DNA from: Nitrospira japonica | Lineage (GTDB): Bacteria > Nitrospirota > Thermodesulfovibrionia > UBA6902 | Assembly: GCA_020723105.1 (NCBI GenBank) | Contig: DYJL01000003.1 | Coordinates: 1 to 64,000 of the forward strand | Reading direction: 5' to 3' | DNA length: 64,000 bases | Shown here: positions 25,166 through 35,156 of the stretch, one piece after another | Layout: every line of letters begins with the position of its first letter | How positions within the stretch are numbered: the stretch's first letter is position 1 | Translations under genes and position numbers: made by a program | The notes under the pieces: model-generated | The model's input: the letters and a program-made list of their open reading frames with translations, nothing else | Databases searched by the model: none | Told to the model about the DNA's origin: nothing

Positions 25166-26270
25166 ATTTTATATATAACTCCTTATACTGACTCATCATT
25201 CTTTCAAAAGAGAACAAGGTTCTGGCCCTCTCTTTTGCGGCATTTCCAAGACGCTTGGCCAAAGATCTATTCTGATAAAGTTCCAGTATCTTCTCTGCCA
25301 TGGCTTTATCATCATTGCTATCTACCAAAAAGCCCGTTACTCCATCTTTTAATATTTCCGGATTACCTCCTACATTAGTAACAACAGCCGGCAACCCCGC
25401 ATTCATGGCCTCAAGCAGTGTAACTGAATGTCCCTCACTTAAGGAGCTTAAAAGGAACAGGTCTGATGCGAGAAATATTCCAGCAACGTTGTCCCTCTGC
25501 CCCAGAAGGCGGACAACGCCGGTAAGGCCGTTTTTTTTAATCTCTCCTGACAGCCTATCATATTCAGGGCCATCGCCGGCAATAATCAATTTACAGTCAG
25601 GCCTGATCCCGGAAACCCTCTTCATCGTCCTGATAAGCATGTCATGATTCTTTATCGGGTCGAGCCGCGCTGCCGTAGCCAGGACAAAATCGTCAGGCGC
25701 TATATTTAACTCCTGCCGCTTTGTTGTACGGTTGACATCTCCTGTTTTAAATACCACCCCATTATAAATAACTTTGATTTTCTCTCGGGGGAAATTATCA
25801 TACCGGGCCATTGCCTCTTTTGTTGCCTCTGCAATAGAGATAATCTCGGATGCAAATCCTGACAGAAAAGGATCGAATAAAACCCTCTTCAATCTCCTCC
25901 GGTCCGGATAAAACCGGCCGTGTTCGGTAAAAATAATACATGGTTTTTTTGAGAAGTTTTTAGCTAATGCGGCATAAAAAAAAGAAGAGTATTGGTGTGC
26001 ATGTATAATATCTATCTTTCTTTCTTTGAGAAACCTCCGAAGCCTGACAATAAGATTCCAGTCAACACCGGGTTTTCTTCCGAGAGAAATAACGCTGAAT
26101 CCATCAGCTTTGAGTTCCTCCCCCAATACCCCAATCCCGTCGAGACAACATATGCTCACATTAAACAAATCACGATCCGTCTGCCTTGCAAAGTCAACAA
26201 CAAGCCTTTCAGCCCCGCCCACTTCGAGAGAGTGTATGATATGAAGTATGTTCTTTCTGTCCACAATCAA
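25149..26270 (-). CDS. Glycosyltransferase family 4 (GT-B)
   Basis: A 373-residue GT4 enzyme. It opens with ILHIIHSLEVGGAERLVVDFA, a strong GT4 N-terminal signature, and has ATAARLDPIKNHDMLI and SSLSEGHSVTLLEAMNAGLP with the E-x7-E motif. The C-terminus is of normal length. It overlaps the O-antigen-ligase gene by four bases and the acyltransferase by 17, so it sits in the core of one operon. Sugar specificity is unknown. Confidence 0.93.
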   Translation of the reverse strand: MIVDRKNILHIIHSLEVGGAERLVVDFARQTDRDLFNVSICCLDGIGVLGEELKADGFSVISLGRKPGVDWNLIVRLRRFLKERKIDIIHAHQYSSFFYAALAKNFSKKPCIIFTEHGRFYPDRRRLKRVLFDPFLSGFASEIISIAEATKEAMARYDNFPREKIKVIYNGVVFKTGDVNRTTKRQELNIAPDDFVLATAARLDPIKNHDMLIRTMKRVSGIRPDCKLIIAGDGPEYDRLSGEIKKNGLTGVVRLLGQRDNVAGIFLASDLFLLSSLSEGHSVTLLEAMNAGLPAVVTNVGGNPEILKDGVTGFLVDSNDDKAMAEKILELYQNRSLAKRLGNAAKERARTLFSFERMMSQYKELYIKYAEQS

Positions 26271-27589
26271 GTCCGTATGTTGCCGGCTTCAGCATATTCA
26301 GGCTGATTGAGTTTCCTTAAATATATGTATCCGTAAGTAGCAATAAAGGCAGAGGACCAGTACAACACCTCAGCATACAAACGATTAATAAAAATGGCTG
26401 CTATAAGATGCGCTACAAAACCTGTTTCTATTGCTATAGCAAGATAATAAGGCTCGTAAAGTTTTTTCTGTATCAATGCCTTTTTTAGCCGCCGCATATA
26501 TCTGATGTTAGACATCAGAAAGGCCATAAATATAATAAGCCCATGGTAGCCATATTCTGAAAGAACCTCGAAATATGTCGAATGTACAGCCCTTGTTTTG
26601 GTAACAGGGCTGAGTGCTGCGCGAGGCAGATATTGAGGACTGAGTTTCTCATACCCCATAGCGCCCACACCGAGCGGATAGTCTCTCAGCATATCAAAGG
26701 TCTTAAACCAGAAATCAATCCTTTCCCGGCCCGTATATCTTTCTGTCTCTTCAGCCTCTTCTGTAATAGTTGACATCCGTTTCCAGAAGATATCATCAGC
26801 CAGGTATACAAAAAGTAAAAATCCCGCAGCAATTCCTACCAAAAGCTGCCTCTTGCTAAATTTAGGAAATGATGGAGCCTTCAACATTAACAGCAGATAG
26901 TAGGACATTGATACCAGCACGGCAAGAAAAGCTCCCCGGCTATTAATCAATATAAGTCCATTTAAGACAAACGCAATAGCCGGCAGAGAACACAGTTTCT
27001 GCCACTTCTTGCCTGTAATGAGATAATGAATAAGCAATGGAACAGCAACTACCAGAACAGCAGAGAGGCCGTTTGCATCCTTGGCATCTGCAGTCCCCAT
27101 TCTTTCAACACGGCCTTCTGTAGTTCGGCCCACATCATATATGATCCATCCAAGATAAAACTGCCCCAGCAGGAACACCCCTACTACCTTTTCAAGCTTC
27201 TGGGGGGTATCGATCACCTTCACAATTATAAAATACAAGGCAACATATTTTATAAATATAATCATGAAATTCTGATGTTCTATCTGATCCACTGCAATAG
27301 GTGATGTCAGGACTATCACAAGGCCCAGTAATATTAACCATTTGCTTTGCGGCACATCGAAAACCCTGCTCTCTGAATATCTTTTGGCCCTCATAAGAAA
27401 GCTGATCATTGTTATGATTCCTATTGAAAAAGCATATCTTAGATCGGGTAAATATTGACCCCACCATCTTCCGGGAGGATGAAGAAAATATTCGATGATA
27501 TAAAGCAGTATCCCATATGATGCGTCAATCAGAAAGGCTGCAGCACAGCCTGCTATAAAAAGCAATATGAAAATTATAGCTGAAAGCAT
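26267..27589 (-). CDS. O-antigen ligase / polymerase-type membrane protein
   Basis: A 440-residue integral membrane protein with about ten to twelve hydrophobic spans. A large periplasmic loop before the last helices contains FDMLRDYPLGVGAMGYEKL and THSTYFEVLSEYGYHGLI-like sequence (here RAVHSTYFEVLSEYGY), the pattern of the Wzy_C/WaaL superfamily. Such proteins polymerise or ligate lipid-linked glycans at the periplasmic face. The variant with HSTYFEVLSEYG is also frequent in exosortase-linked polysaccharide loci. It follows the flippase by eleven bases, making a flip-and-polymerise pair. Confidence 0.87.
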   Translation of the reverse strand: MLSAIIFILLFIAGCAAAFLIDASYGILLYIIEYFLHPPGRWWGQYLPDLRYAFSIGIITMISFLMRAKRYSESRVFDVPQSKWLILLGLVIVLTSPIAVDQIEHQNFMIIFIKYVALYFIIVKVIDTPQKLEKVVGVFLLGQFYLGWIIYDVGRTTEGRVERMGTADAKDANGLSAVLVVAVPLLIHYLITGKKWQKLCSLPAIAFVLNGLILINSRGAFLAVLVSMSYYLLLMLKAPSFPKFSKRQLLVGIAAGFLLFVYLADDIFWKRMSTITEEAEETERYTGRERIDFWFKTFDMLRDYPLGVGAMGYEKLSPQYLPRAALSPVTKTRAVHSTYFEVLSEYGYHGLIIFMAFLMSNIRYMRRLKKALIQKKLYEPYYLAIAIETGFVAHLIAAIFINRLYAEVLYWSSAFIATYGYIYLRKLNQPEYAEAGNIRT

Positions 27590-27600
27590 ATTATCTAACC

Positions 27601-29112
27601 TTATCCTTTTGAAAAAGCAGTCAATCTGCTAACTATGTTTTTCATATGATAAATGGCAGAAGACCGGTACTCTTCCAAAATGGGATACCTCGGCAAAAAA
27701 ATTATCATTAAATAAACAAGGCCGCCAGCAACAGACAGCAATATAAAATTCGCAGCATTTATTTCAGCAAGAAACAATTTTTCCAATAAAATGATACACG
27801 CCAGCATCCCCAGTGAACCTATAGCAGCAGGCATAATGCTTTCAACCAGTTCGGTCCATTTCACCTCATATTTTTGTCTTGTAATCTGAAACGTCATAAA
27901 AAAAACTATCGCATAGACAAGTAACACTCCAAAAGCTACATATTCAATTCCATTTCTGGCAGCCACAAGGCAGAAGATTATTAAAAGAATATTGCCATAA
28001 CATTCGCGCAATGTTTGTTTAACATAATCTCCTGTACCCATATTCAGACTGGAACATAATCCGCTGAGACTGCTGAATACAAATGCGCCTGAAAGTATTT
28101 TTAATGCTGTAATCATGGGTTCCCATTTATCTCCCAGCAGCACCAGAACGAAATGGTCCCCTAACACAGCCAGGCCGGCATTTAACGGAAACGTTACCAG
28201 GGAAATCAGGGAAAGCGTTTTTTTCAGATATTTTTTGATGGTGTCATTTGATTCAGATTGCAAACGGCTGAAAGAAGAAAACATGACAGAATTTATCTGC
28301 ACCGTAAAGTTGCCTTTCTGTATCGCTACTATCGAGAAAGCCTTTTCATAAAAACCCAGAAACACAGGCCCGAGGAACTTACCGATTATGAATTTATCAG
28401 CATACTCGTTAATCTCCGACGTCTGTACCCTCAGAAAATTCCAGAACCCGAAACTGAACACTTCTTTCATTGCTGCATGATTGTACCTGATCCTTGGTTT
28501 CCATTGAACCTTTATGAGAATATAAAGTGCACTTAATACATATGAGACAATAAAACCATTGACAAGGGCCCAGTATTTATATCCTGACAATGCGAGAAAC
28601 AATGTAATAAAAGATTGCAGCAGGCCTCTGAATAATTCTGTAAGAGCCACCGTTTTGAAATCCAGATGTCTTTTCATCAGAGTCATCGGCACCTGATAAC
28701 AGGTACTGACAACAAAAAGACCTGATGAGACAAGCAAAACGTTTCTCAGCTCAGGCACTGCAAAAAAATCGGCAATCCGGGCCGAGAACAAAACAATGCC
28801 GAAAGTAAATAATAATGAAATAGACAAATTGACAGTAAAGACCGAATTGATATGAGTCTCGGTTATATCTTTTCTCTGTATCAGCGCACGATTAAACCCG
28901 ACACTCGTCAAATTATCCGCATACATTATAACCATCGTGGCCAGACCCATGATACCAAAATCCTTTGGATCCAGCAGCCTTGCAATAATAATGGACGTAA
29001 CAAACCTGACTACCTGAAATACTGTCTTCAGGGAAATATTCCACATCAGACTGGCTTTGATCTTACTGCCTATATCCCGCAAGCTATTCGCCTTTAACCA
29101 TGTAGCTGCCAA
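27601..29112 (-). CDS. Wzx-type oligosaccharide flippase (MOP superfamily)
   Basis: A membrane protein of up to 503 residues with about twelve to fourteen helices. The N-terminal signature (VVRFVTSIIIARLLDPKDFG, IMGLATMVI) and the FGFWNFLRVQTSEINEYAD segment are typical of polysaccharide biosynthesis flippases that move undecaprenyl-linked repeat units to the periplasm. The start is uncertain: the track start at 29112 is a TTG 29 bases inside the carbamoyltransferase gene, while a TTG at 29082 has a better ribosome site (AAAGG) and lies just after that gene's stop. It is the only Wzx-like protein seen. Confidence 0.92.
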   Translation of the reverse strand: MAATWLKANSLRDIGSKIKASLMWNISLKTVFQVVRFVTSIIIARLLDPKDFGIMGLATMVIMYADNLTSVGFNRALIQRKDITETHINSVFTVNLSISLLFTFGIVLFSARIADFFAVPELRNVLLVSSGLFVVSTCYQVPMTLMKRHLDFKTVALTELFRGLLQSFITLFLALSGYKYWALVNGFIVSYVLSALYILIKVQWKPRIRYNHAAMKEVFSFGFWNFLRVQTSEINEYADKFIIGKFLGPVFLGFYEKAFSIVAIQKGNFTVQINSVMFSSFSRLQSESNDTIKKYLKKTLSLISLVTFPLNAGLAVLGDHFVLVLLGDKWEPMITALKILSGAFVFSSLSGLCSSLNMGTGDYVKQTLRECYGNILLIIFCLVAARNGIEYVAFGVLLVYAIVFFMTFQITRQKYEVKWTELVESIMPAAIGSLGMLACIILLEKLFLAEINAANFILLSVAGGLVYLMIIFLPRYPILEEYRSSAIYHMKNIVSRLTAFSKG

Positions 29113-30766
29113 TCGCCAGATAATCCAGCTTCCCCAGCTTAAACGCCCTTATGGCATCATGCGGCGTACAGACAATCGGTTCTTCATGCATGTTGAAACT
29201 CGTATTGATAACGCTGGGAATCCCGGTCAGTTTATGGTATTCACTGATAATATCGTAGTAGCTTGAGTTAATGTCCTTTCGAACCAGTTGGGGCCGTGCG
29301 GTTCCGTCAACATGGACCGCTGCAGGAGAAGCCTTCTTCATAAAGTCAGTGCAGTCAAACGTGATAGTCATAAACGTAGCAGCATGTTCCGCCCCTTTGA
29401 TGTTCTTGTAGCACTGTTCCCGGTACTCATAAAGTGTTGCTGGAGCAAAAGGCATGAATTCAGTGCGTCCCAGCCTCTTGTTAAGCCAGTCATTTACAGC
29501 AGGGTCCTTGGCGTGATATAAAACCGACCTGTTTCCGAGGGCCCTGGGCCCATATTCCATGGCCCCGTTAAATCTTGCTACAACCTTTCCTTGAGCTATA
29601 AGCACCGCAGTCTCTTTTTCAATTTCACTGGAATATTTGCATGTCAAATTCTCCTTATCCAGAGCATCTTTTATCTCTTCATCCGAAAAAGCAGGCCCGA
29701 AATACACATTTTCAAGCTGATACGGCCTGAGACTGCCATTCAATTCTGATGCGCAATACAGCGCTGCTCCCGCACCCGTGCCGCCGTCACCCATATTGGG
29801 ATATATAAATATCTTCTCCACTCCATTTATCTCAAAAACCCTTTGATTCATCTTGACATTAGCAGTTACTCCACCGGCCAGAACCACATTTTTCTGTCCG
29901 TATTTCTTTAAATACGTTGATACCACATCCACCACTACCCGCTCCAATACTGCCTGATATGCCGCAGCAACATGTTCTCTCGGATACTTCCTGGCCAATT
30001 CCCTGCAAAATTTCATGTTCAATCCTGAAATATATGCAAAGCCGTTTGCCGAGCCATCAAACCTTTTATAAACATCCTGAAATAATATGGCCGGGTCTCC
30101 ATAAGATGCCAAACCGACTATCTTGCCTTCATGCCTCGTCGGCTTAAATCCCAACGCCTCGGTTACCTGTGAATAAAACAATCCCAGAGAATGCGGATAC
30201 TTGATATTCAGCACTCTCTTTATCCCCTGTTGTGAACCAAGGCTGATGCTTCCAGCCAGCTCGCTTCCGTAAGCATCAAGAGTTACAATAAGCGCATCTT
30301 CAAATCCTGAGGTATAGAAAGCAGATGCAGCATGAGCAAGATGATGCTCCACCCTTCTGAGTTTATTTCCGAGGCCCAATTTTTGAAGGCTCTGTACGAG
30401 ATCCATATGATATTTTTTATGATCCAGAAACGCTTGATTGCAAAACCTCGTATAATAGGCAAAATGATAGAACTTTGATTTCAGGCCATCGTGCTGAAAG
30501 ATATTAAATAAGTTGTTCTGAATATATCCTTTAGAAATCAGAAACGCTTCCTTATACCAGGGGAAAAAGGGATATGCCACAATATCAATATCCTCAGGGC
30601 CCAGACCGGATTTGTGTAATATAAATTCTATGCTCCTGTGCGGAAAGCCCGGATGCTGTTTTATTCTCGAAAATCTCTCCTCACCCGCGCCTAAAATTAC
30701 TTTATCTCCCTGAATTAAAACTGCCGTGCAATCCGTATCCAGGGCCGATATTCCCAGTATATTCAT
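29084..30766 (-). CDS. NodU/CmcH-family carbamoyltransferase
   Basis: A 560-residue O-carbamoyltransferase. The N-terminal ASKHA-type half starts MNILGISALDTDCTAVL and has GAGEERFSRIKQHPGFP, the metal-binding HHLAHAAS and LAGGVTANVKMNQ. The C-terminal half has ARFNGAMEYGPRALGNRS, a family hallmark, and PSVINTSFNMHEEPIV. The enzyme transfers a carbamoyl group from carbamoyl phosphate through carbamoyl-AMP to a hydroxyl, often on a sugar. Its place next to the flippase suggests carbamoylation of the repeat unit before export; that is inference. Confidence 0.93.
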   Translation of the reverse strand: MNILGISALDTDCTAVLIQGDKVILGAGEERFSRIKQHPGFPHRSIEFILHKSGLGPEDIDIVAYPFFPWYKEAFLISKGYIQNNLFNIFQHDGLKSKFYHFAYYTRFCNQAFLDHKKYHMDLVQSLQKLGLGNKLRRVEHHLAHAASAFYTSGFEDALIVTLDAYGSELAGSISLGSQQGIKRVLNIKYPHSLGLFYSQVTEALGFKPTRHEGKIVGLASYGDPAILFQDVYKRFDGSANGFAYISGLNMKFCRELARKYPREHVAAAYQAVLERVVVDVVSTYLKKYGQKNVVLAGGVTANVKMNQRVFEINGVEKIFIYPNMGDGGTGAGAALYCASELNGSLRPYQLENVYFGPAFSDEEIKDALDKENLTCKYSSEIEKETAVLIAQGKVVARFNGAMEYGPRALGNRSVLYHAKDPAVNDWLNKRLGRTEFMPFAPATLYEYREQCYKNIKGAEHAATFMTITFDCTDFMKKASPAAVHVDGTARPQLVRKDINSSYYDIISEYHKLTGIPSVINTSFNMHEEPIVCTPHDAIRAFKLGKLDYLAIGSYMVKGE

Positions 30767-30792
30767 CTTGCCTCCAAAACTATGATATGTCG

Positions 30793-31740
30793 CTATGCAA
30801 CATGAAGATTTCTGTATTCAGATAATGTAACACTTTTCATCTTCTTTTCATTAACCGCATAGTCAAAGAACATAGAGAGACGTCTGAAGTATTCCTTTAA
30901 CTCCTCTTCAGTCCTGGTATAAATAGACTCTCCGGTTTTGACTTCACTGGAATGAAAAAACATGTTGAACACATTGACTCTCTTCTTTATCATGACATCT
31001 GTCAATGAAACCATCTCTCTCTCTGAAAAAAGGGCCGGATAAAGCCAGACCAGATCCAGTATATTCAGGTAGTCCTTGCTCAGGAGCCCCCTTATCTTTG
31101 TAAATCTGGGGATATGAAGATAGACTTTTTCAAATATCTCAGGAACCTTCCTGTTCAGCCCTATAGTCACTGGCACTTCCAGTATGTGGTCCGTAGAATG
31201 ATTCAGCCAGAACGGCTTCGCACGATAATTCAAAAAACAGGGACCGCTTTGACTGCGCCACGATACCATCGGCGAAATGCTGGAATCCACGAGATATCCC
31301 AAACGTATAAGGATATCCTTTGTATCTTCATTAAAACCAAATCTGCCAGCACGATAAGAAGTGGGGCGCTTATGAAAAGCAGCCGTCAGGACATCCGTCA
31401 TCGTTTTGATTTTGTCATACTGTCTCTCATAAGACAGATTGCTTGGATAATCGTTCTTCTTCGATTCTTCCTCAGTCAACGGCGGTGTATTCCATGGATG
31501 CATATGAGCGCCGATCTCGCACTTGTCTATGATACTGTTAAAGTATTTAACCGCTTCACCGTTTGAAACATACGGGTAATTAAGCAGATAGGTGGGCCTG
31601 ATGCCGTACCTGTCAAACAGCGCCTGAAGCTGCGGAATGCCTTCGAGGTTTCGAATAGTTGTTGTCTCCTCTATTCCCCAATGCGGCATATCCTCTTCAA
31701 CATCTATGCTCACAATAAGATATAAATCGTTGGCTCTCAT
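30793..31740 (-). CDS. Polysaccharide deacetylase-like (NodB-fold) protein
   Basis: A 315-residue protein with the NodB homology fold. The metal and catalytic motifs are readable: VSIDVEEDM (Asp pair region), CEIGAHMHPW (H-x3-H variant, here HMHPW), and SYRAGRFGFNEDTKDILIRLGYLVDSSISP. There is no signal peptide, pointing to a cytoplasmic substrate such as a lipid-linked or nucleotide sugar. It differs clearly from the DUF3473-type deacetylase at 36465. It overlaps the next upstream GT gene by four bases. Confidence 0.83.
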   Translation of the reverse strand: MRANDLYLIVSIDVEEDMPHWGIEETTTIRNLEGIPQLQALFDRYGIRPTYLLNYPYVSNGEAVKYFNSIIDKCEIGAHMHPWNTPPLTEEESKKNDYPSNLSYERQYDKIKTMTDVLTAAFHKRPTSYRAGRFGFNEDTKDILIRLGYLVDSSISPMVSWRSQSGPCFLNYRAKPFWLNHSTDHILEVPVTIGLNRKVPEIFEKVYLHIPRFTKIRGLLSKDYLNILDLVWLYPALFSEREMVSLTDVMIKKRVNVFNMFFHSSEVKTGESIYTRTEEELKEYFRRLSMFFDYAVNEKKMKSVTLSEYRNLHVA

Positions 31741-32711
31741 GTAATCCCTTCGAGCGTTTTTTCAAAATCCTCAATGCCTTTATCAAATTTCCTGTTCAGC
31801 ATATTGCGTTGTTCTATTACCATCTCTGCCCTTTTATCTCTTTCCGCCTTCAGTCTTTTCAGCGCAGCCAAAATAGCTTCTGAAGAATTTTGGGTATATA
31901 CAGGGGCCTCACCGAAGAATTCCTGCAAGGCCCGGGTCTGAGATAAAATCATTGGTTTCCCTGCAGAAAAGGCTTCATAACCTCCGCAGCAAAGACAACC
32001 CTCTTCACTCGTCAATACCATCACTCCGTCAACTGATAAAAGCAGTTGGTCATATTCATCACTATCAACGAATCCCAAAAAACGTATATTGCGGGTAGCC
32101 GGCATTGATGCAAACATCTTCTTCCAGTTGCCGGTTACCAGAATATTAAATCCATCAAGTTCAGGGTCCAGTGCAAGGACTTCATTAATTGGTTCATCTT
32201 CTGCGAATGAACTCACGAAAAGTATCTGTGTTTTGTTATCAGGGTCCTGATAATTATTAGCGGTATTTCTCAAGGGTTTCTTTAATACCGGCAAAGGATC
32301 AGGGACAATAACAACATTCCTGTTAAGAGAAAGAACTTCCTGGCGGTAAATGTTATTGGTGACAATAACGACATTGGATCTTCTGATGCCTGAATTGAAA
32401 AATATCTGGAATATTTTTTTTTTAATACCCGTCAGCTTTAGGTTCGGAGTATGCAGGTCCGTAACCAGACGATATCCGTAGAGTCCGGTAAACAGAGACA
32501 GCCACCAGCTTGAAAAAATTGACGGGTTCATAGTGAAACATATTGACGGTCTTTCCCTCTGCACAATCCTCCATGCTTCATAAAATTCCTTACAAAGACG
32601 AAGCCACCTCGGCGACTCCAGGTCCGTCATATATAATTTGGCATGGACTGCCGCAGCCAGGCCCACATTGCGTCTCTGCTCGTTCCAGCTTATCCAGACC
32701 CTATCCGCCAA
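31737..32711 (-). CDS. Glycosyltransferase, GT4-like (GT-B)
   Basis: A 324-residue GT-B protein that opens with RVWISWNEQRRNVGLAAAV and has VVIVTNNIYRQEV, IRFLGFVDSDEYDQLLLSVD and the donor region LTSEEGCLCCGGYEAFSAGKP. The start is a TTG: no ATG is available between the preceding in-frame stop and the first beta strand. It is shorter than usual GT4 enzymes because the N-terminal domain is compact. It overlaps the deacetylase gene by four bases and follows the tandem GT2 gene by twelve. Confidence 0.8.
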   Translation of the reverse strand: MADRVWISWNEQRRNVGLAAAVHAKLYMTDLESPRWLRLCKEFYEAWRIVQRERPSICFTMNPSIFSSWWLSLFTGLYGYRLVTDLHTPNLKLTGIKKKIFQIFFNSGIRRSNVVIVTNNIYRQEVLSLNRNVVIVPDPLPVLKKPLRNTANNYQDPDNKTQILFVSSFAEDEPINEVLALDPELDGFNILVTGNWKKMFASMPATRNIRFLGFVDSDEYDQLLLSVDGVMVLTSEEGCLCCGGYEAFSAGKPMILSQTRALQEFFGEAPVYTQNSSEAILAALKRLKAERDKRAEMVIEQRNMLNRKFDKGIEDFEKTLEGIT

Positions 32712-32723
32712 TATATATCTCCA

Positions 32724-35156
32724 TCAAATCGTCTCCATATCCCTGCTGAATTTTCGCCACTTGACAGGCTGTTTTTTGAATAACCCTTTGTAGATGCCGT
32801 ATAGTGCAGCAACATTGACCATACAGAAATAAAATGGGATTGAAGTCAGCCGGATTTTGTATCTTCTTGCGACAAGCATGTCTGAGACGGCCAATAAATA
32901 AAACAACGACTGCACCGCAAAGGCAGCTGCGTAGATAAATTCTCCTGATAAATAGTACAGACGAAGAGTTACAGGATATAGTATTACGAGAACTATCGGG
33001 ATCATCCAGCGAAGAAATTTATGTGACACATAACAAAAAAACAAACCTTTCTGTTTTAATGTCGGTACCCCTTCCTTCTGCATGATTGATTGGATAGCTC
33101 CTGCAACAACTCTCGATTTGCGCAAAAATTCCGTCTTTGATGAGTTTGAACTTCTTTCATGCCCGATAGCCTCCTTCTCATAAATCAGTCTGTACCCTTT
33201 CAGCGCCACATTCATGGAGATTACAAAATCATCAAGAATAATATTATTTGAAGGAGGAGCAAACAGACTCCTTCTGATGGCATACATACCACCGTCTGCG
33301 CCTATTATCGAGCCAAATTCAGATTCCTTTTTCTGGATCCAGCGTTCATAAACATAATATAAAGATTCCGATCTTCCAAATGTTGTTTCTTCATTGTGAA
33401 GAATCACGTCGGCGCTGACTGCGCCTACTGAAGGGTCCTTGAAATTACGCACCAGCTTCTTTACGGCATCATCCTGGTACATTGTATTGGCATCCGAGAA
33501 GATGATAATTTCACTCTCAAGCTTTGGAACAGTACTGTTGATGACAGATACTTTCCCCCTGCGTTCCGGATATGCCATCAGCATTAATCTTTCACTTTCA
33601 TATTGACGCACTATTTCATTGGTTCTGTCAGTAGAACCGTCAGAAGCAATTACAATCTTTAATTTATCAGGAGGATAATCCAGCTTGAAACTGTTCTCAA
33701 TTTTATCCCTTATCACCTCTTCTTCATTGAACGCACAAATAAGTAAGGATACAGAGGGCGTTATTTCCCCGCTAACTACAGGTTTTTGACGATATTTCAT
33801 AACAGACATCAGAGCCATCGGATAGCCGAAATAGACATAACAGATGACAGCAACAGCCATCCAGAAAACAGTTGTGTCAGATAAAACAGGATTATTTACA
33901 ATTACTCCTACTATTTTTATAGAGAACCATACCAGCATAATAGCTGATATGTGAATCATGCTTCGGGTCCAGTTATAATTTTCTTTTGGGTCCTCACCGG
34001 CAATTCTTGACGGATTCCATGTAACCTGAATTTCACCTTTCAGGCTCCTGTACAGGCCGAACAAAGACGCCGTGCTCACCAGCACAAAATAGTAAGGATA
34101 ATAGAAAACCACCCATGCATCACCAGTTTCTGAAAACAGATACCCTATATATGCAAATATAAAAAACAATATCAGTGACAGCGCAACCCCCTGAAATATT
34201 CCTATGTTAAATAAGGAAAGGGCCAAGCACGCTATTACAAAAACAACAAGAAAGACCGGAGCGAACCAGCGAAGCAGCTTATGGGAGAAAATTCCAAGGC
34301 TGAAAAAGCCGGTTTTAAAGGGATTTAATACGGCCTTCATGCGCATAAGACCGCTGAAGCTCCTGTTGATGATTCTAATCTTCCTGTTGAATTCCTTCTG
34401 GAATTTTCCTGAGGACTCTTCATAGCAGACAGCCTCTGATTCATAAAGGCCCCGGTATCCTTTCAATATAATCTGCAAAGGATTAACAAAATCGTTGATA
34501 TCGGTATTCAGCATTTCCTCATACAACTCCCTGCGAATCGCATATATGGCCCCGTCACCGCCGACAACAGAATGAATATGGCTTTCCATTTTTTTCAGCA
34601 GTATTTCAAACTTCCAGTAAGTACTTTCGCTCTTGGCTGCAGCCGTTTTGTTTATATCCCTGTATCTCGCCTCACCCACCACATAACCTACTCTGTCATC
34701 ATTGAAATTACGTACGAGCTTACTGATTGCATTCGGCATGTACATGGCATTTGCATCCGAAAAAACTATTATCTCACCCCTCGCCCGTGGAACTGCAAGA
34801 TTCAATCCGGAAGTCTTACCAAGGTTTTCCTCCTGCCTGATTAAACGCACTCCCTGTCTTTCATATTCCCTGACAATCTCATCAGTGCGGTCTGTTGAGG
34901 CATCGGATATGACAATGATCTCCAATTTGTCTTTCGGATAGTCAAGAGACAGGCTGTTTTCAAGTTTTTCCCGAATTACCGCTTCTTCATTAAAACAGGA
35001 TATCAGCAAAGAAACTTCTGGAAAAATTTCTCCCTTATCAACTTTTCTTTCAGAGAGTACAATTCTCAACAGAAGCAGAAGAAGGGGATATCCTATATAA
35101 ATATATACAAGAACAGAAAGCATCGCAAAAGCAGTAATCTCAAGAAACGTTATCAC
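32724..35156 (-). CDS. Tandem double GT2 (CESA-like) membrane glycosyltransferase fusion
   Basis: An 810-residue protein made of two GT2 modules. Module 1 (about 1-390) has a leading helix, VSLLISCFNEEAVIREK, ISDASTDRTDE, FSDANAMYMP and several membrane spans. Module 2 (about 405-810) repeats the same order: VSLLICAFNEEEVIRDK, ASDGSTDRTNE, FSDANTMYQDD, membrane spans. The closeness of the two halves (YPKDKLEIIVISD versus YPPDKLKIVIASD) shows internal duplication. Each keeps the D-x-D-like SDAN motif, but the acceptor motif QxxRW is not conserved (KIRIINRS and KSRVVAGA). It could add two sugars in sequence. A GTG start overlaps the FemAB stop by four bases. Confidence 0.9.
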   Translation of the reverse strand: MITFLEITAFAMLSVLVYIYIGYPLLLLLLRIVLSERKVDKGEIFPEVSLLISCFNEEAVIREKLENSLSLDYPKDKLEIIVISDASTDRTDEIVREYERQGVRLIRQEENLGKTSGLNLAVPRARGEIIVFSDANAMYMPNAISKLVRNFNDDRVGYVVGEARYRDINKTAAAKSESTYWKFEILLKKMESHIHSVVGGDGAIYAIRRELYEEMLNTDINDFVNPLQIILKGYRGLYESEAVCYEESSGKFQKEFNRKIRIINRSFSGLMRMKAVLNPFKTGFFSLGIFSHKLLRWFAPVFLVVFVIACLALSLFNIGIFQGVALSLILFFIFAYIGYLFSETGDAWVVFYYPYYFVLVSTASLFGLYRSLKGEIQVTWNPSRIAGEDPKENYNWTRSMIHISAIMLVWFSIKIVGVIVNNPVLSDTTVFWMAVAVICYVYFGYPMALMSVMKYRQKPVVSGEITPSVSLLICAFNEEEVIRDKIENSFKLDYPPDKLKIVIASDGSTDRTNEIVRQYESERLMLMAYPERRGKVSVINSTVPKLESEIIIFSDANTMYQDDAVKKLVRNFKDPSVGAVSADVILHNEETTFGRSESLYYVYERWIQKKESEFGSIIGADGGMYAIRRSLFAPPSNNIILDDFVISMNVALKGYRLIYEKEAIGHERSSNSSKTEFLRKSRVVAGAIQSIMQKEGVPTLKQKGLFFCYVSHKFLRWMIPIVLVILYPVTLRLYYLSGEFIYAAAFAVQSLFYLLAVSDMLVARRYKIRLTSIPFYFCMVNVAALYGIYKGLFKKQPVKWRKFSRDMETI

